From VRUE01 sp963716735 (GTDB lineage: Bacteria; Actinomycetota; Thermoleophilia; Solirubrobacterales; 70-9), in NCBI GenBank assembly GCA_963716735.1, contig OY970321.1, forward strand, positions 1,550,001 through 1,614,000: a DNA stretch of 64,000 nucleotides, in the 5' to 3' direction. Positions 41,123-49,658 of the stretch are shown here, one piece after another (the first letter of the stretch is position 1; each line of letters starts with the position of its first letter). Under the pieces are notes generated by a model. That model had not been told where the DNA came from. It ran no database searches and saw only the letters and a program-made list of their open reading frames with translations. Both the position numbers and the translations under genes were made by a program.

Positions 41123-42673
41123 GTGCTCGCCGACGACATCAAAAACTTCTTCTTCGACTGGTACCCGGTCTTCGGGGTCTTCTTCATGTTCGGCCTGCTG
41201 ATCGTCTTCGTGACGCTGCTGCGCGGGACGATGGGGACGACCAAGCCCGAGACGGTCAAGGCGAGCAAGACCAAGCCGGTGCTGTGGGAGGAGGTACAGG
41301 GTGTCGACGCCGCCAAGGACGAGCTGATGGACGTCGCCGAGTGGCTGCGCGACCCCAAGCGCTTCGCCGCGCTCGGCGCCCAGCCGCCACGCGGCGTGCT
41401 GCTGTTCGGCCCGCCGGGGACCGGGAAGACGATGCTGGCGCGGGCGGTTGCCGCGCAGGCCGGCGTCGACTTCTTCTCGGCCTCGGGCTCGAGCTTCGTA
41501 GAGATGTTCGTGGGGAGGGGTGCAGCCCGCATCCGCCGCCTGTTCAAGGAGGCGCGCAAGTCGGGCCGGGCCGTCATCTTCATCGACGAGCTGGACGCGG
41601 TCGGCGGCGCGCGCAGCAGCGGCGGTGGAGATGGCGGCTCGAGCGAGCGCGAGCAGGCGCTGAACCAGCTGCTGGTCGAGCTCGACGGCTTCGAGAAGGA
41701 CCCTGGGACGGTGATCGTGATCGCCGCCTCCAACTACGTCGACAAGCTCGACAAGGCGCTGCTGCGACCGGGGCGCTTCGACCGCCAGGTGCTGGTGTCC
41801 CCGCCCGACCGCGACGGTCGCGAGGCGATCCTGCGGGCGCACGCGAAGGGCAAGCCGCTCGGTCCCGACCTCGACCTGACCGACGTGGCGCGCAAGACGA
41901 CCGGGATGACCGGCGCCCAGCTCGCCAACGCGCTCAACGAGGCGGCGATCATCGCCGGGCGGGCGGGGCGCAAGGCGATGGCGCGCGAGGACCTCGACGA
42001 GGCGCTGCTGCGCCAATCGGTCGGCTCGCAGCAGGCGCGGCGGCTGAGCCAGAAGGAGCGCCGGATCGTCGCCTACCACGAGGCTGGGCACGCGCTCTGC
42101 CGGCGGCTGCTGGGACTGGACCCGCCGGAGATCCTCAGCATCGTCCCGCGCGGGCCGGCGCTCGGCTTCGTCGGCCACTCACCGCAGGAGGACACCTACC
42201 TGAAGTCGCGCGATGAGCTGCTCGACGAGCTGGTCACCCTGCTGGGGGGGCGGGCCGCCGAGGAGGAGGTCATGAACGAGTCCTACTCGGGGGCCGTCGA
42301 CGACCTGCACCGCGTGCACCTGGTCTGCAAGCAGATGGTCGCCGAGTTCGGCATGGGAGTGGCGCTGGACGCCGACGGGGCCCCGCCGATCGCGCTGCCG
42401 ACCGACAACTACGCGCTGTCCGACCGCACCCGCCGCGACGTCGACCTGGCGGCGATGACGCTGGCACGCGAGGCCTACCGGCGCGCCCGCGCGCTGCTGG
42501 CGGCAAACCGCGAGTGCCTCGACGATCTCGCCGTCAACGCGCTCGAGCGCGAGACGCTGACCCGCGAGGATCTCGACGAGATCTTCGCCGCCCACGAGCT
42601 GCGCGAAAAGCACCTGCCGAGCTCCGTGCCGGCGACGGTGGTCCTCTCCTCAGAGTCGCCCGCGCCTGAGTAG
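41123..42673 (+). CDS. FtsH-like membrane AAA+ zinc protease, short N-terminus
   Basis: 516 residues from GTG 41123; the upstream extension lacks a start context. Walker A is GPPGTGKT (residues 96-103), Walker B VIFIDELDAV (151-160), second region of homology RPGRFDRQVLV, and the zinc protease motif HEAGH (319-323), with a later aspartate in SGAVDDLHRV as third ligand. Only one membrane segment (about residues 15-33) is present, and the periplasmic domain with a second helix, typical of FtsH, is missing. It may therefore be a paralogue with a special substrate. It degrades membrane or unfolded proteins in homologues. Confidence 0.87.
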   Translation: MLADDIKNFFFDWYPVFGVFFMFGLLIVFVTLLRGTMGTTKPETVKASKTKPVLWEEVQGVDAAKDELMDVAEWLRDPKRFAALGAQPPRGVLLFGPPGTGKTMLARAVAAQAGVDFFSASGSSFVEMFVGRGAARIRRLFKEARKSGRAVIFIDELDAVGGARSSGGGDGGSSEREQALNQLLVELDGFEKDPGTVIVIAASNYVDKLDKALLRPGRFDRQVLVSPPDRDGREAILRAHAKGKPLGPDLDLTDVARKTTGMTGAQLANALNEAAIIAGRAGRKAMAREDLDEALLRQSVGSQQARRLSQKERRIVAYHEAGHALCRRLLGLDPPEILSIVPRGPALGFVGHSPQEDTYLKSRDELLDELVTLLGGRAAEEEVMNESYSGAVDDLHRVHLVCKQMVAEFGMGVALDADGAPPIALPTDNYALSDRTRRDVDLAAMTLAREAYRRARALLAANRECLDDLAVNALERETLTREDLDEIFAAHELREKHLPSSVPATVVLSSESPAPE

Positions 42674-42684
42674 CATTCCACTCA

Positions 42685-43578
42685 GTGGAGGCTGAGCGAA
42701 ACGCCGAGGAGCACTACTTCCCGCCGGGCCAGTCGATGGCCCGCCGTGTCCACGGCGAGCGCTCGGTCGGGCTGCTCTACGGGCAGCGGGCGCTACTGAT
42801 CGGGGCGCTGGAGCCGCTCACCTACACCGGCACCATGCTCTCGACCCGCTCCGCCGACCGGCCGTTCGAGCGGCTTGCCCGCACGGCAAAGATCCAGGAG
42901 ACGGTCTTCCTCGGCACCCGCGAGGAGGCCGACGCCGTGCTGGCCAAGGTCCACGGGCTGCATGAGAGGGTCAAGGGCGAGCTGCCCGAGGCAGCCGGTG
43001 GGCACCCGGCCGGCACCTCCTACTCCGCCTTCGACCCCGAGCTGATGCTGTGGACGCTGGCCGTGATCGCGGATTCGGGACGGGAGATGTACGAGACGAT
43101 GGTGCGACCGCTCGATCCGGAGGAGCGGGAACGACTCTGGCAGGACTACGTGCGCTTCGGCGAGCTCTTCGACCTGCCCCGTGGCGAGATGCCGGACAGC
43201 CACCGAGCGTTCAAGGCCTGGTTCGACGGGAAGCTCGCCGCCCCCGACCTGCAGGCGACCGCGCACGGGCTGGAGATGGCGCCGCTGGTGGCGTTTCGCC
43301 AGCCGGTGCCGAGGGCGGCGCGCGGCAACATCGTGGTCCAGAACCACATCATCAAGGGAACCCTGCCGCCGCGCGTGCGCGAGATCTTCGGCATCCCCTG
43401 GAGCCGCGCCCACGAGTCGAGCTTCCGGGCCATGGCGGCGGCTCACCGGCGCTCCCGGCGTGCCTTCCCCCGCCGGATGCGCCGCGGCCGCAACGACGTC
43501 TTCTTCGACGTCGTCACCAAAGCCGAGCGCAAGCGCGGCGGCACGGTCACGCCGCAGCTCGGCGCCCGCGCCTCCTGA
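42685..43578 (+). CDS. DUF2236 / MpaB-type oxygenase-like protein
   Basis: 297 residues, GTG start 11 bases after the protease stop. Family features are REMYETM, the motif RRVHGERSVGLLYGQRALLIG and a middle with DYVRFGELFDLP. The C-terminal segment is basic (RRSRRAFPRRMRRGRNDVFF). DUF2236 proteins include latex-clearing and MpaB oxygenases that bind haem, but the axial-ligand region cannot be confirmed by eye. The substrate is unknown. Confidence 0.82.
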   Translation: MEAERNAEEHYFPPGQSMARRVHGERSVGLLYGQRALLIGALEPLTYTGTMLSTRSADRPFERLARTAKIQETVFLGTREEADAVLAKVHGLHERVKGELPEAAGGHPAGTSYSAFDPELMLWTLAVIADSGREMYETMVRPLDPEERERLWQDYVRFGELFDLPRGEMPDSHRAFKAWFDGKLAAPDLQATAHGLEMAPLVAFRQPVPRAARGNIVVQNHIIKGTLPPRVREIFGIPWSRAHESSFRAMAAAHRRSRRAFPRRMRRGRNDVFFDVVTKAERKRGGTVTPQLGARAS

Positions 43579-43683
43579 CGCGCCGCCCGGCCGGGCCAGC
43601 CCCGCTCGGATAAACAGCGCAGTTCCTAAGATTTTGCTGCTTATTGCGCGTCTGTTGAGCATTAGATACTAGGATGTCGGCGC

Positions 43684-44040
43684 ATGAGCGTCCCGATACA
43701 AGAGGCAGCCGAGGCGCTGCTTCCTCTGCTGTCGACCGGAGGAGATGCCGCTCTGCGCCAACTCGCGCAGGGGGCCGGGAAAACGGTCGCCGAGGCAGCC
43801 TCACGCCTCGTCGAGCGGATCCGGCGATCGCTGGGGAGCGGCAAACCCGGGCTCGGCGAGGTCGAAGGGGCACTCAGGTCGGGACTGGACGACGGCAGCC
43901 TGGACGAGGCCGATGTCCGCATCCTGGCCTCGGTCGTCTCGATCGGCGGCGATCAGGTCAACGTCAGGGGGAGCGTGACAATCGGCGGCAGCGTCTACTC
44001 CAGGAACACCTTCAACTTCGACAGGAATCCCGAGAAGTGA
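43684..44040 (+). CDS. Small protein 1 of a four-gene uncharacterised operon
   Basis: 118 residues. An N-terminal helical half (residues 1-80, Ala/Leu-rich) is followed by a strand-rich tail IGGDQVNVRGSVTIGGSV and the terminal YSRNTFNF (105-112). The same kind of motif, LFTRNDFHFYG, lies near the start of the next protein. Such short Gly/Asn/aromatic strands occur in bacterial amyloid-like signalling motifs that link an effector to a STAND sensor, though this one is not a recognised type. The stop overlaps the next start as GTGA, and the 105-base gap upstream is comparatively AT-rich and may hold the promoter. Confidence 0.72.
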   Translation: MSVPIQEAAEALLPLLSTGGDAALRQLAQGAGKTVAEAASRLVERIRRSLGSGKPGLGEVEGALRSGLDDGSLDEADVRILASVVSIGGDQVNVRGSVTIGGSVYSRNTFNFDRNPEK

Positions 44041-46079
44041 CCCAGGCCGACCCAGGACAGGAGGAGCCGGTCGCTGAGGGCCGCGGCCCCGACGAGGACG
44101 GGCCGGAGATCGACGACATAGCGGAGGAGCTGGAGCACGACCTTGCCGCAAGCCAGCGCGCGATCGACAGAAACCTCTTCACCCGCAACGACTTCCACTT
44201 CTACGGGCAAAGCCTGCGGGACCACTATGGCCAGGTGCCGACCGACATCAGCGCCCGCGTGGACGCCGAGTCCAAGAGCTTCGTCAAGCCCAAGTCGTTC
44301 GATGCGGTCCTCCGCGCCCTCCAGCGCGAGGGGATCGCGGTGCTGACCGGGGTCGGCTGTGGAAACCGGGTCGCCGCCGGGGCGGCGTTGAAGGCAGCCA
44401 ATCACGAGCCGGTATTCGAGCTCTCGGCCGGCGAGGGCGTCGCCGATCTGGTCAGCGGGGTTCAGCGGGTCCGCAAGGAACACGACCGCGCGGGGATCCT
44501 GATCTGCGATCTGGACCCGGAGGTGCGCCTCCCGCTCCGCCGGCTGAGAGCGGCGCTCGACGCCGGCTCGGCCGCCGTCTTCACCGCGCGGGTCGAGCCG
44601 ACCGCGGCATGGGCCCGCGAGGTCCCGGCGATCGCCGGCGTCCGCCCCGACCTCGAGAGCGTGGTGCGGTCGACGGCCGGCATCGGCGATTACGACGACG
44701 GGGCTCTCGAACGCGCCCTCCAAGCCCTGGACCTCCTCGACGAAGGGGCATCGCCAGGGATGGCGATCGAGCTGCTCCGGCTCGCCGCCGACTCGACCGC
44801 GTCAGGGGAGAAGCTCGTTGCCGGCGTCGCCGGCCGCTCGCCGGCTCTGGAAGAGTGGCTGGAAGAGCGCCCGACGGCGGACTGCGTCGGCTCGACGGCT
44901 GCCGCAGCCAGCCTCGACGGCGTCCCGACCGCGGAGTTCGAATCGACCGCCGCGGAGCTGGTTGAGGCGCTCCGGGGCGATGCCGAGCCGGCGACGGAGG
45001 AGAAGCGGTTCGGGCCAGGTGGGCCCGGGTGGCCGCCAAGTGTGATCGGCCTGGAGAGACGGCCCATCCCGACGCACTTCGGACGCCAGGACACCGAGGT
45101 CGTGACGATCCGCCCACCTCACCGCCGGGAGACCGTCATCTCCTTTCTCTGGCGCAATCTCGGACAGGACTTCCGCCGCCCTTACCTCGCCTGGCTGCGC
45201 GACCTGCCTGAACACGGCGCACGCGTCCGCCGCGCCGCGGCGATCGCGGCCGGCGTGCTGTTCATCGAGGACCCCGTCGCCGCCGAGCAGGAGCTGATCC
45301 GTCCCTGGGCGCTGGACGGACGCCCCTGGCAGCGCGACCAGGCCGGCATCGCCCTCGGCGTCCCCGCGGCGAGCGATGCGGACCCGCAAGCGGCCAGAAC
45401 GCTGGTCAGGTCCTGGTCGACGAATGCCAGCCCGAACCTGCGGCGCGTCGCCGTCGTCGCCTACGGCGGGCCGCTCGGTCTCTGGGACCCACACGCGGCT
45501 GCGGCGGTCCAACTCTGGCGAATGGCCACCGAGCATCCCGAGCTCGGCGGCCTCGCAGATCGCTCGCTGGTCTCATTGGCGCTGGGCGGATCGGATGCCC
45601 GCCGGGCGCGCGCGGAGGTGATCGGCATGCTGCTTGCCGCGGCCGAGATCAAGACGATGTCCCGCCATGCCTACTCGCTCCTGCCGCCGCTGCTGGGCCG
45701 GCTTACCGGAGGGCGCGAGCTCGCGCAGGGATCGCTGGCGGGCTTGGCCGGCAGGGAGGAGGAGGCGTCGATGTGCAACCTCGCCGCCCTCCTCGCGCGA
45801 GCCTTCGATGCCCCCACCGGACGCCAGAGCGCAAACGCGGCGATGCAGACCGTGCTGGGCGCCGCGGCCGCCGGGACGATCGACCGCGCCTTCGTCGAGC
45901 GCCTGATCCGAGAGATGAAGGCAGCGGCCCGCCATCGGGGCCGTCTCCCCCAGCTCGGCTCTCAGATCGAGCGGGCAATCAAGTCGGAGATCCGCCGCGC
46001 CGGGCGCGACCAAGACGTCCTCGAGGGAATCCACGCCACGTTCTACAACCAGACCCGAGGAGGGGCACTTGCCAGGTAG
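44037..46079 (+). CDS. Protein 2: degenerate STAND/AAA-like NTPase core with helical repeats
   Basis: 680 residues from GTG 44037. After an acidic leader, the motif LFTRNDFHFYG (47-57) mirrors the C-terminus of the first protein. Residues 82-190 resemble a P-loop domain with weakened sites: SFVKPKSFDAVLRAL, then GIAVLTGVGCGNRVA (99-113) where GKT/GKS would be expected, ILICDLD (154-160) as Walker B and AAVFTAR (179-185) as sensor arginine. The rest is helical, with HEAT-like pairs after about residue 350. ATP binding may be lost. It could be a sensor-scaffold in a conflict or stress system; function is unknown. Confidence 0.72.
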   Translation: MTQADPGQEEPVAEGRGPDEDGPEIDDIAEELEHDLAASQRAIDRNLFTRNDFHFYGQSLRDHYGQVPTDISARVDAESKSFVKPKSFDAVLRALQREGIAVLTGVGCGNRVAAGAALKAANHEPVFELSAGEGVADLVSGVQRVRKEHDRAGILICDLDPEVRLPLRRLRAALDAGSAAVFTARVEPTAAWAREVPAIAGVRPDLESVVRSTAGIGDYDDGALERALQALDLLDEGASPGMAIELLRLAADSTASGEKLVAGVAGRSPALEEWLEERPTADCVGSTAAAASLDGVPTAEFESTAAELVEALRGDAEPATEEKRFGPGGPGWPPSVIGLERRPIPTHFGRQDTEVVTIRPPHRRETVISFLWRNLGQDFRRPYLAWLRDLPEHGARVRRAAAIAAGVLFIEDPVAAEQELIRPWALDGRPWQRDQAGIALGVPAASDADPQAARTLVRSWSTNASPNLRRVAVVAYGGPLGLWDPHAAAAVQLWRMATEHPELGGLADRSLVSLALGGSDARRARAEVIGMLLAAAEIKTMSRHAYSLLPPLLGRLTGGRELAQGSLAGLAGREEEASMCNLAALLARAFDAPTGRQSANAAMQTVLGAAAAGTIDRAFVERLIREMKAAARHRGRLPQLGSQIERAIKSEIRRAGRDQDVLEGIHATFYNQTRGGALAR

Positions 46080-47160
46080 CGAAGACTTCTCGCCGATAGT
46101 CGAAGAGGCCCAGCTGGATGCCTCGGGCGGACTGCTGTCCCGCCTGCGGCGCCGGCAGGAGGTGACTCCCCTCAGCGCCGGGTTCGAGCGTGTGCTGCTC
46201 GACGAGGACGGCTCGCCGCCCCCGGGGGGCCAGCTCTCCGCCGGTCAGAAGTACTGGTCCCGCGCCAGGAGCTGGGCAAAGGTCGACGTCGGCCTGCATA
46301 ACCTGAGCTTCGACATCCGCTTCTCGGACCCGACCGGGACGGCGGGCTTCGTCGCCAAGCTGGCCGTCGCCACCAAGGTCGAGAACGCGGCGGGCGCAGT
46401 GTCAAGCGGCGCCACCAGCGTGAAGGAGTTCCTCGAGCCGGCGCTGAGCCAGGCGATCAGCGAGGTCCGCCTCGAGGCCCATCCCGGCGACGGTGAGGAT
46501 CCCGCGGCGGCGCTGACGGCGATGGCGGCAGAGGCGAACACCGCGCTGGGCAAGGCCTTGAAAGGCGACGTTCCCGGCCTCCCCGACTGGCTCTCGGCGC
46601 AGTGCAGCTCGGTGGTCGTCAATCTCGACGCGGAGACCGCCAAGCACCGCGACGAGCTGGTCGGCCGCGCGCGGGGCGGACAGCTGCTCAAAGCCGACGG
46701 CGCCAACAAGCAGATCGAAAGAGTGCAGGAGATGGACATGCGCGACTTCGTCCGCGAACGGCTCGCGCCCCACTTCACCGATCCTGTTGCGAGGATCTTC
46801 GAGCTGGTCGCCGCCGACCCCAGCCAGCAGAACATCGAAAAGGCGGTGGGCGCGGTGAGCGGCATGGAAAACGAACACCGCGCGGCGGTCCTCAGCGTCC
46901 TCGAAGACGCGATCAACAACGACCTTCTCGACGTCGAGGATCCGATGTATCAGGCGATGGTGGAGATGGTCGTCAAAGCGCTGAAGGGGGCATCCCTTGC
47001 GGCCGCCCCGGCGGCCGCGCTCGGAACCGCGCCGGCCGGCCTGTCCCCCAGCCCGGAGGGGGAAACGGTCGAGGGAGAGCACGAAACCGAGGAAGTCGAC
47101 TCGCCCGGCGCCGACAGTGACGGGGAAGGCGGGGGCGACCGCGACTGGACCAGCAGCTGA
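46069..47160 (+). CDS. Protein 3: possible SPFH/band-7-like protein
   Basis: 363 residues from TTG 46069, chosen for the strong site AGGAGG just upstream; the start overlaps the end of protein 2 by 11 bases. Residues 60-155 (VDVGLHNLSFDIRFSDPTG...FVAKLAVATKVENAAGAV) have the strand pattern of an SPFH/band-7 core, and helical segments follow. The C-terminal 30 residues are strongly acidic (GEHETEEVDSPGADSDGEGG). It lacks its own membrane anchor, but the next gene encodes a membrane protein. The SPFH assignment is tentative. Confidence 0.65.
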   Translation: MPGSEDFSPIVEEAQLDASGGLLSRLRRRQEVTPLSAGFERVLLDEDGSPPPGGQLSAGQKYWSRARSWAKVDVGLHNLSFDIRFSDPTGTAGFVAKLAVATKVENAAGAVSSGATSVKEFLEPALSQAISEVRLEAHPGDGEDPAAALTAMAAEANTALGKALKGDVPGLPDWLSAQCSSVVVNLDAETAKHRDELVGRARGGQLLKADGANKQIERVQEMDMRDFVRERLAPHFTDPVARIFELVAADPSQQNIEKAVGAVSGMENEHRAAVLSVLEDAINNDLLDVEDPMYQAMVEMVVKALKGASLAAAPAAALGTAPAGLSPSPEGETVEGEHETEEVDSPGADSDGEGGGDRDWTSS

Positions 47161-47163
47161 GCG

Positions 47164-47937
47164 ATGCTCTTCGCCCCGCTGAAGTGGCTCGTCCAGGCGA
47201 TCGCCTGGCTGCCCGACGTGCTCCGCCCGGGGGTCTTCCTGGCGACCCTCGTGCTGATCGTCTGGTTCGCCGTCGTCCAACGGGGCCTGCCCGACCTCTG
47301 GCACGCGCTCTGCCGCGGCTCGGCTCGGCTGGTCGACCTCGTCGTCGGCCTCGCCCTGCTGCCCGACTATCTGACGACCACGGCGAAGCAGAAGCGCGGC
47401 GAAGAACCTGGCGAAGCGGTGCTCGCGTTCGGCGGCGTCGCGGAACGCATCCTCGACGGCGCGGCCGGCTTCTACGAGCGGCACCAGCGCGAGCCGATCG
47501 AATGGAAGCCGGTGCCATGGATCCCGTGTCTCGTCGTCGTCGCCGTATCCGCGATTCCCTGGGTGGTAATGGAGAGGCTGCCGGCCTCGAGCGAGGCGCG
47601 AGTCCAGCTCGCCAATGCGTTCGATCGATGGCGTGACGTCGAAGCCTGGGCGGACGTCGACCCCTCGCGCCGAGCGGACCCAGGCATCTCCTGGGCGCCC
47701 CGGCCGAGGGCCGTCAGCGTTCGTCAGCACGACAGGATCCTCGGCGTGACCCTTCGCTGCCGGGCGGACGAGCGCTGCGTCGGCCGGATCATCCTGCGCA
47801 CCGGAGCGGGCGAAAAGCTCCATTCGCGCCTGGTGAGCGTTAAACAGGGTTCGACGAGGACCGTCCACATGCATCTCTCCAGGTCCAAGTCCCGACAGCG
47901 GACGACGGTTCGCGTCGCCCGAGCCGATCCGCGGTAG
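47164..47937 (+). CDS. Protein 4: membrane protein with C-terminal strand-rich domain
   Basis: 257 residues, ATG three bases after protein 3. Two or three membrane segments are predicted (about 24-44, possibly 54-70, and 119-137 with PWIPCLVVVAVSAIPWVVM). The C-terminal region from about 180 is strand-rich, contains a C-x(5)-C pair and ends basic (SKSRQRTTVRVARADPR). It could be the membrane-targeting or pore component of the operon. The gene abuts the stop of the convergent reductase-like gene with no space. Confidence 0.7.
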   Translation: MLFAPLKWLVQAIAWLPDVLRPGVFLATLVLIVWFAVVQRGLPDLWHALCRGSARLVDLVVGLALLPDYLTTTAKQKRGEEPGEAVLAFGGVAERILDGAAGFYERHQREPIEWKPVPWIPCLVVVAVSAIPWVVMERLPASSEARVQLANAFDRWRDVEAWADVDPSRRADPGISWAPRPRAVSVRQHDRILGVTLRCRADERCVGRIILRTGAGEKLHSRLVSVKQGSTRTVHMHLSRSKSRQRTTVRVARADPR

Positions 47938-49209
47938 TCAGGAGGAGACCGAGAAGCGGGCACCCGCCCGCTCGAAGCGATCGAGGCTGCTGGTTCCGAT
48001 CGCGGTGGCCGGGGTCAGGCAGCCGGCGCGCTGTGGCGTTGCGCCATCCTCGCCGAGCATCAGGCCGACCTCGCCGAGCAGCTTCGCCGTCGTCAGGTAG
48101 CCGGGGTGACCGTCCGCGTCGAGGTCGACCCGCACGTAGCGACCACCCGCAGTGCGAGCGTCAGCGGTGAGGTGCCACGACCACTGCTCCAGCTTGTCGC
48201 CGGAGGGGCCGAAGCCGGAGGCGGGGAGGATCCTGCGTCCGATATCGGCAGCGCGGTGCCTGACCGACGGCCGCGCCTTGGTGAGGCTGCGGAAACCGGC
48301 CTGCACACCCGCGAGCGCTCCCGCGGCCGCGTAGCGGAGCGGCAGAGTGGCGCGGCCGCTCCCCGGGACAGCGATTCCCTCGCGATAGCGAAGCGGCTCC
48401 CCCCCGCCGTCGCGCTCGGCGGCGAGCAACGCCATGGTGCGGTGGACCACGGCGGGATTGATGAAAGCGAGCGGGGTCATCGGGGAGATCACCTGATCGC
48501 GGGCATTGGCCCGCGGGGCAAGCGTGATCGGGCTGCGCCGCCGCACCGCCTCCGCGATTGCGAGGTCGGGGATCAACGCCGCCGGGTCAGTTATCTCCTC
48601 CGCCCCAGCTCCCCCAAGCGCCTCGGTCAAGCTCTGCAGCGTCCCACCGGAAATCAGGTCGGCGGGACCAATTCGTCCGGTCGGCTGCTGCGTTGCCACA
48701 TCGACGTCTGCCCCGGAGAGATCTTCGTCCCAGCGCTCGCGCGCGGTCTCGGCGGCGAGCAGGACCGCGAGGTCGGGCGGCAGCGCCTCGAAGCCACAGA
48801 CCTGGACGATCTTCACCCCGGCCGCGGTGGCGCGGTCATGGTAGGCGTCGATGATTTCGCGGACGAAGGGGATCTCCCCGGTCAGGTCGACGTAATGAGT
48901 GCCGTTGGCGACGCAGGCCTCGATCACCGGCTCGCCGTAGAGGGCGTAGGGGCCGACGAGGTTGAGGACGACGCGGGTGCGCGCCGCCATCGCCGCCAGC
49001 GAGGCCGGGTCGGCGACGTCGGCGACGATCGTCTCGGGTGCCGCGATACCGATCTCGCCGAGGATGCGCTCGAGCTTGACCGGGTCGCGGCCGGCGACGG
49101 CCCAGCAAGCGCCTATCTCGCCGGCGCGTTCAGAGAGGTAGGCAGCGACGCGGCGCCCGGTGACGCCGCCGGCGCCGAAGACGACGACCGAGAGATCCTT
49201 GTCGGCCAT
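47938..49209 (-). CDS. Saccharopine-dehydrogenase-like / trans-acting enoyl-reductase-type protein
   Basis: 423 residues from ATG 49209, which overlaps the preceding stop by one base; longer frames are shadow. The Rossmann motif VVVFGAGGVTGRRVAAYLSER is close to the start, followed by ARTRVVLNLVGPYALYGEPV and CVANGTHYVDLTGEIPF, characteristic of the family that includes mycobacterial Rv2449c and the trans-acting enoyl reductase Rv2953. It is probably a NAD(P)-dependent reductase acting on a lipid or polyketide intermediate. It is last in a three-gene operon with a methyltransferase and an SRPBCC protein. Confidence 0.82.
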   Translation of the reverse strand: MADKDLSVVVFGAGGVTGRRVAAYLSERAGEIGACWAVAGRDPVKLERILGEIGIAAPETIVADVADPASLAAMAARTRVVLNLVGPYALYGEPVIEACVANGTHYVDLTGEIPFVREIIDAYHDRATAAGVKIVQVCGFEALPPDLAVLLAAETARERWDEDLSGADVDVATQQPTGRIGPADLISGGTLQSLTEALGGAGAEEITDPAALIPDLAIAEAVRRRSPITLAPRANARDQVISPMTPLAFINPAVVHRTMALLAAERDGGGEPLRYREGIAVPGSGRATLPLRYAAAGALAGVQAGFRSLTKARPSVRHRAADIGRRILPASGFGPSGDKLEQWSWHLTADARTAGGRYVRVDLDADGHPGYLTTAKLLGEVGLMLGEDGATPQRAGCLTPATAIGTSSLDRFERAGARFSVSS

Positions 49210-49658
49210 CAAGCGCCCTCGACGCGAGTCTTGAGCTCGCCCGGCCGGGCGTTCACCAACATCGCCCGGGCAGCGGCCTCGACCGGGCCGCGAATGATCA
49301 TCCCGAGCACCCGCCCGGGGTCGCCGTCCAGCGTGTAGGTCGCTCGCGTTCTCCCCTCGCCCAGGTCCTCCAGCGTCCAAGACCCCTCGACCGACTTGAG
49401 GTCGCCCTTCTCCTGCGTCCAGGAAAGCCGCGTCGGTGGCTCGTAGCTGAACCGGACCTCGGTCTTCACGTGCCTGACCTTGATGTCGCTGACGCTCTCC
49501 ACCAGGGTCGGGCGCCTCTCGCTGTCGCGCTCCAGCATCGACACCTCGACCAGGCCGCCCTGCCACTCGGGCGCGCTGAGCACGTCCTCGACCACCGCCC
49601 AGACCGCCTCGATCGGGGCCTCGATCTCGGCGCTGGCGGTACCGCCCATGTGCGCCAT
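49209..49658 (-). CDS. SRPBCC-fold (START-like) protein
   Basis: 149 residues. The N-terminus SAEIEAPIEAVWAVVEDVLSAPEWQ is the usual first strand and helix of the Bet v1/SRPBCC lipid-binding fold; later strands include RLSWTQEKGDLKSVEGSW and a C-terminal helix. It probably binds a hydrophobic ligand for its operon neighbours. It is flanked by the methyltransferase (adjacent stop and start) and the reductase-like gene (one-base overlap). Confidence 0.82.
   Translation of the reverse strand: MAHMGGTASAEIEAPIEAVWAVVEDVLSAPEWQGGLVEVSMLERDSERRPTLVESVSDIKVRHVKTEVRFSYEPPTRLSWTQEKGDLKSVEGSWTLEDLGEGRTRATYTLDGDPGRVLGMIIRGPVEAAARAMLVNARPGELKTRVEGA

Noticed and set aside
43674..44036. N-terminal extension of protein 2 into the preceding gene
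   Set aside because: It overlaps protein 1 in another frame; the GTG at 44037 gives a GTGA junction and an intact shared motif.
46402..47874. 490-codon minus-strand frame across proteins 3 and 4 of the unknown operon
   Set aside because: It spans two genes that have coupled starts and membrane or strand features; the minus frame shows only low-complexity charge runs.
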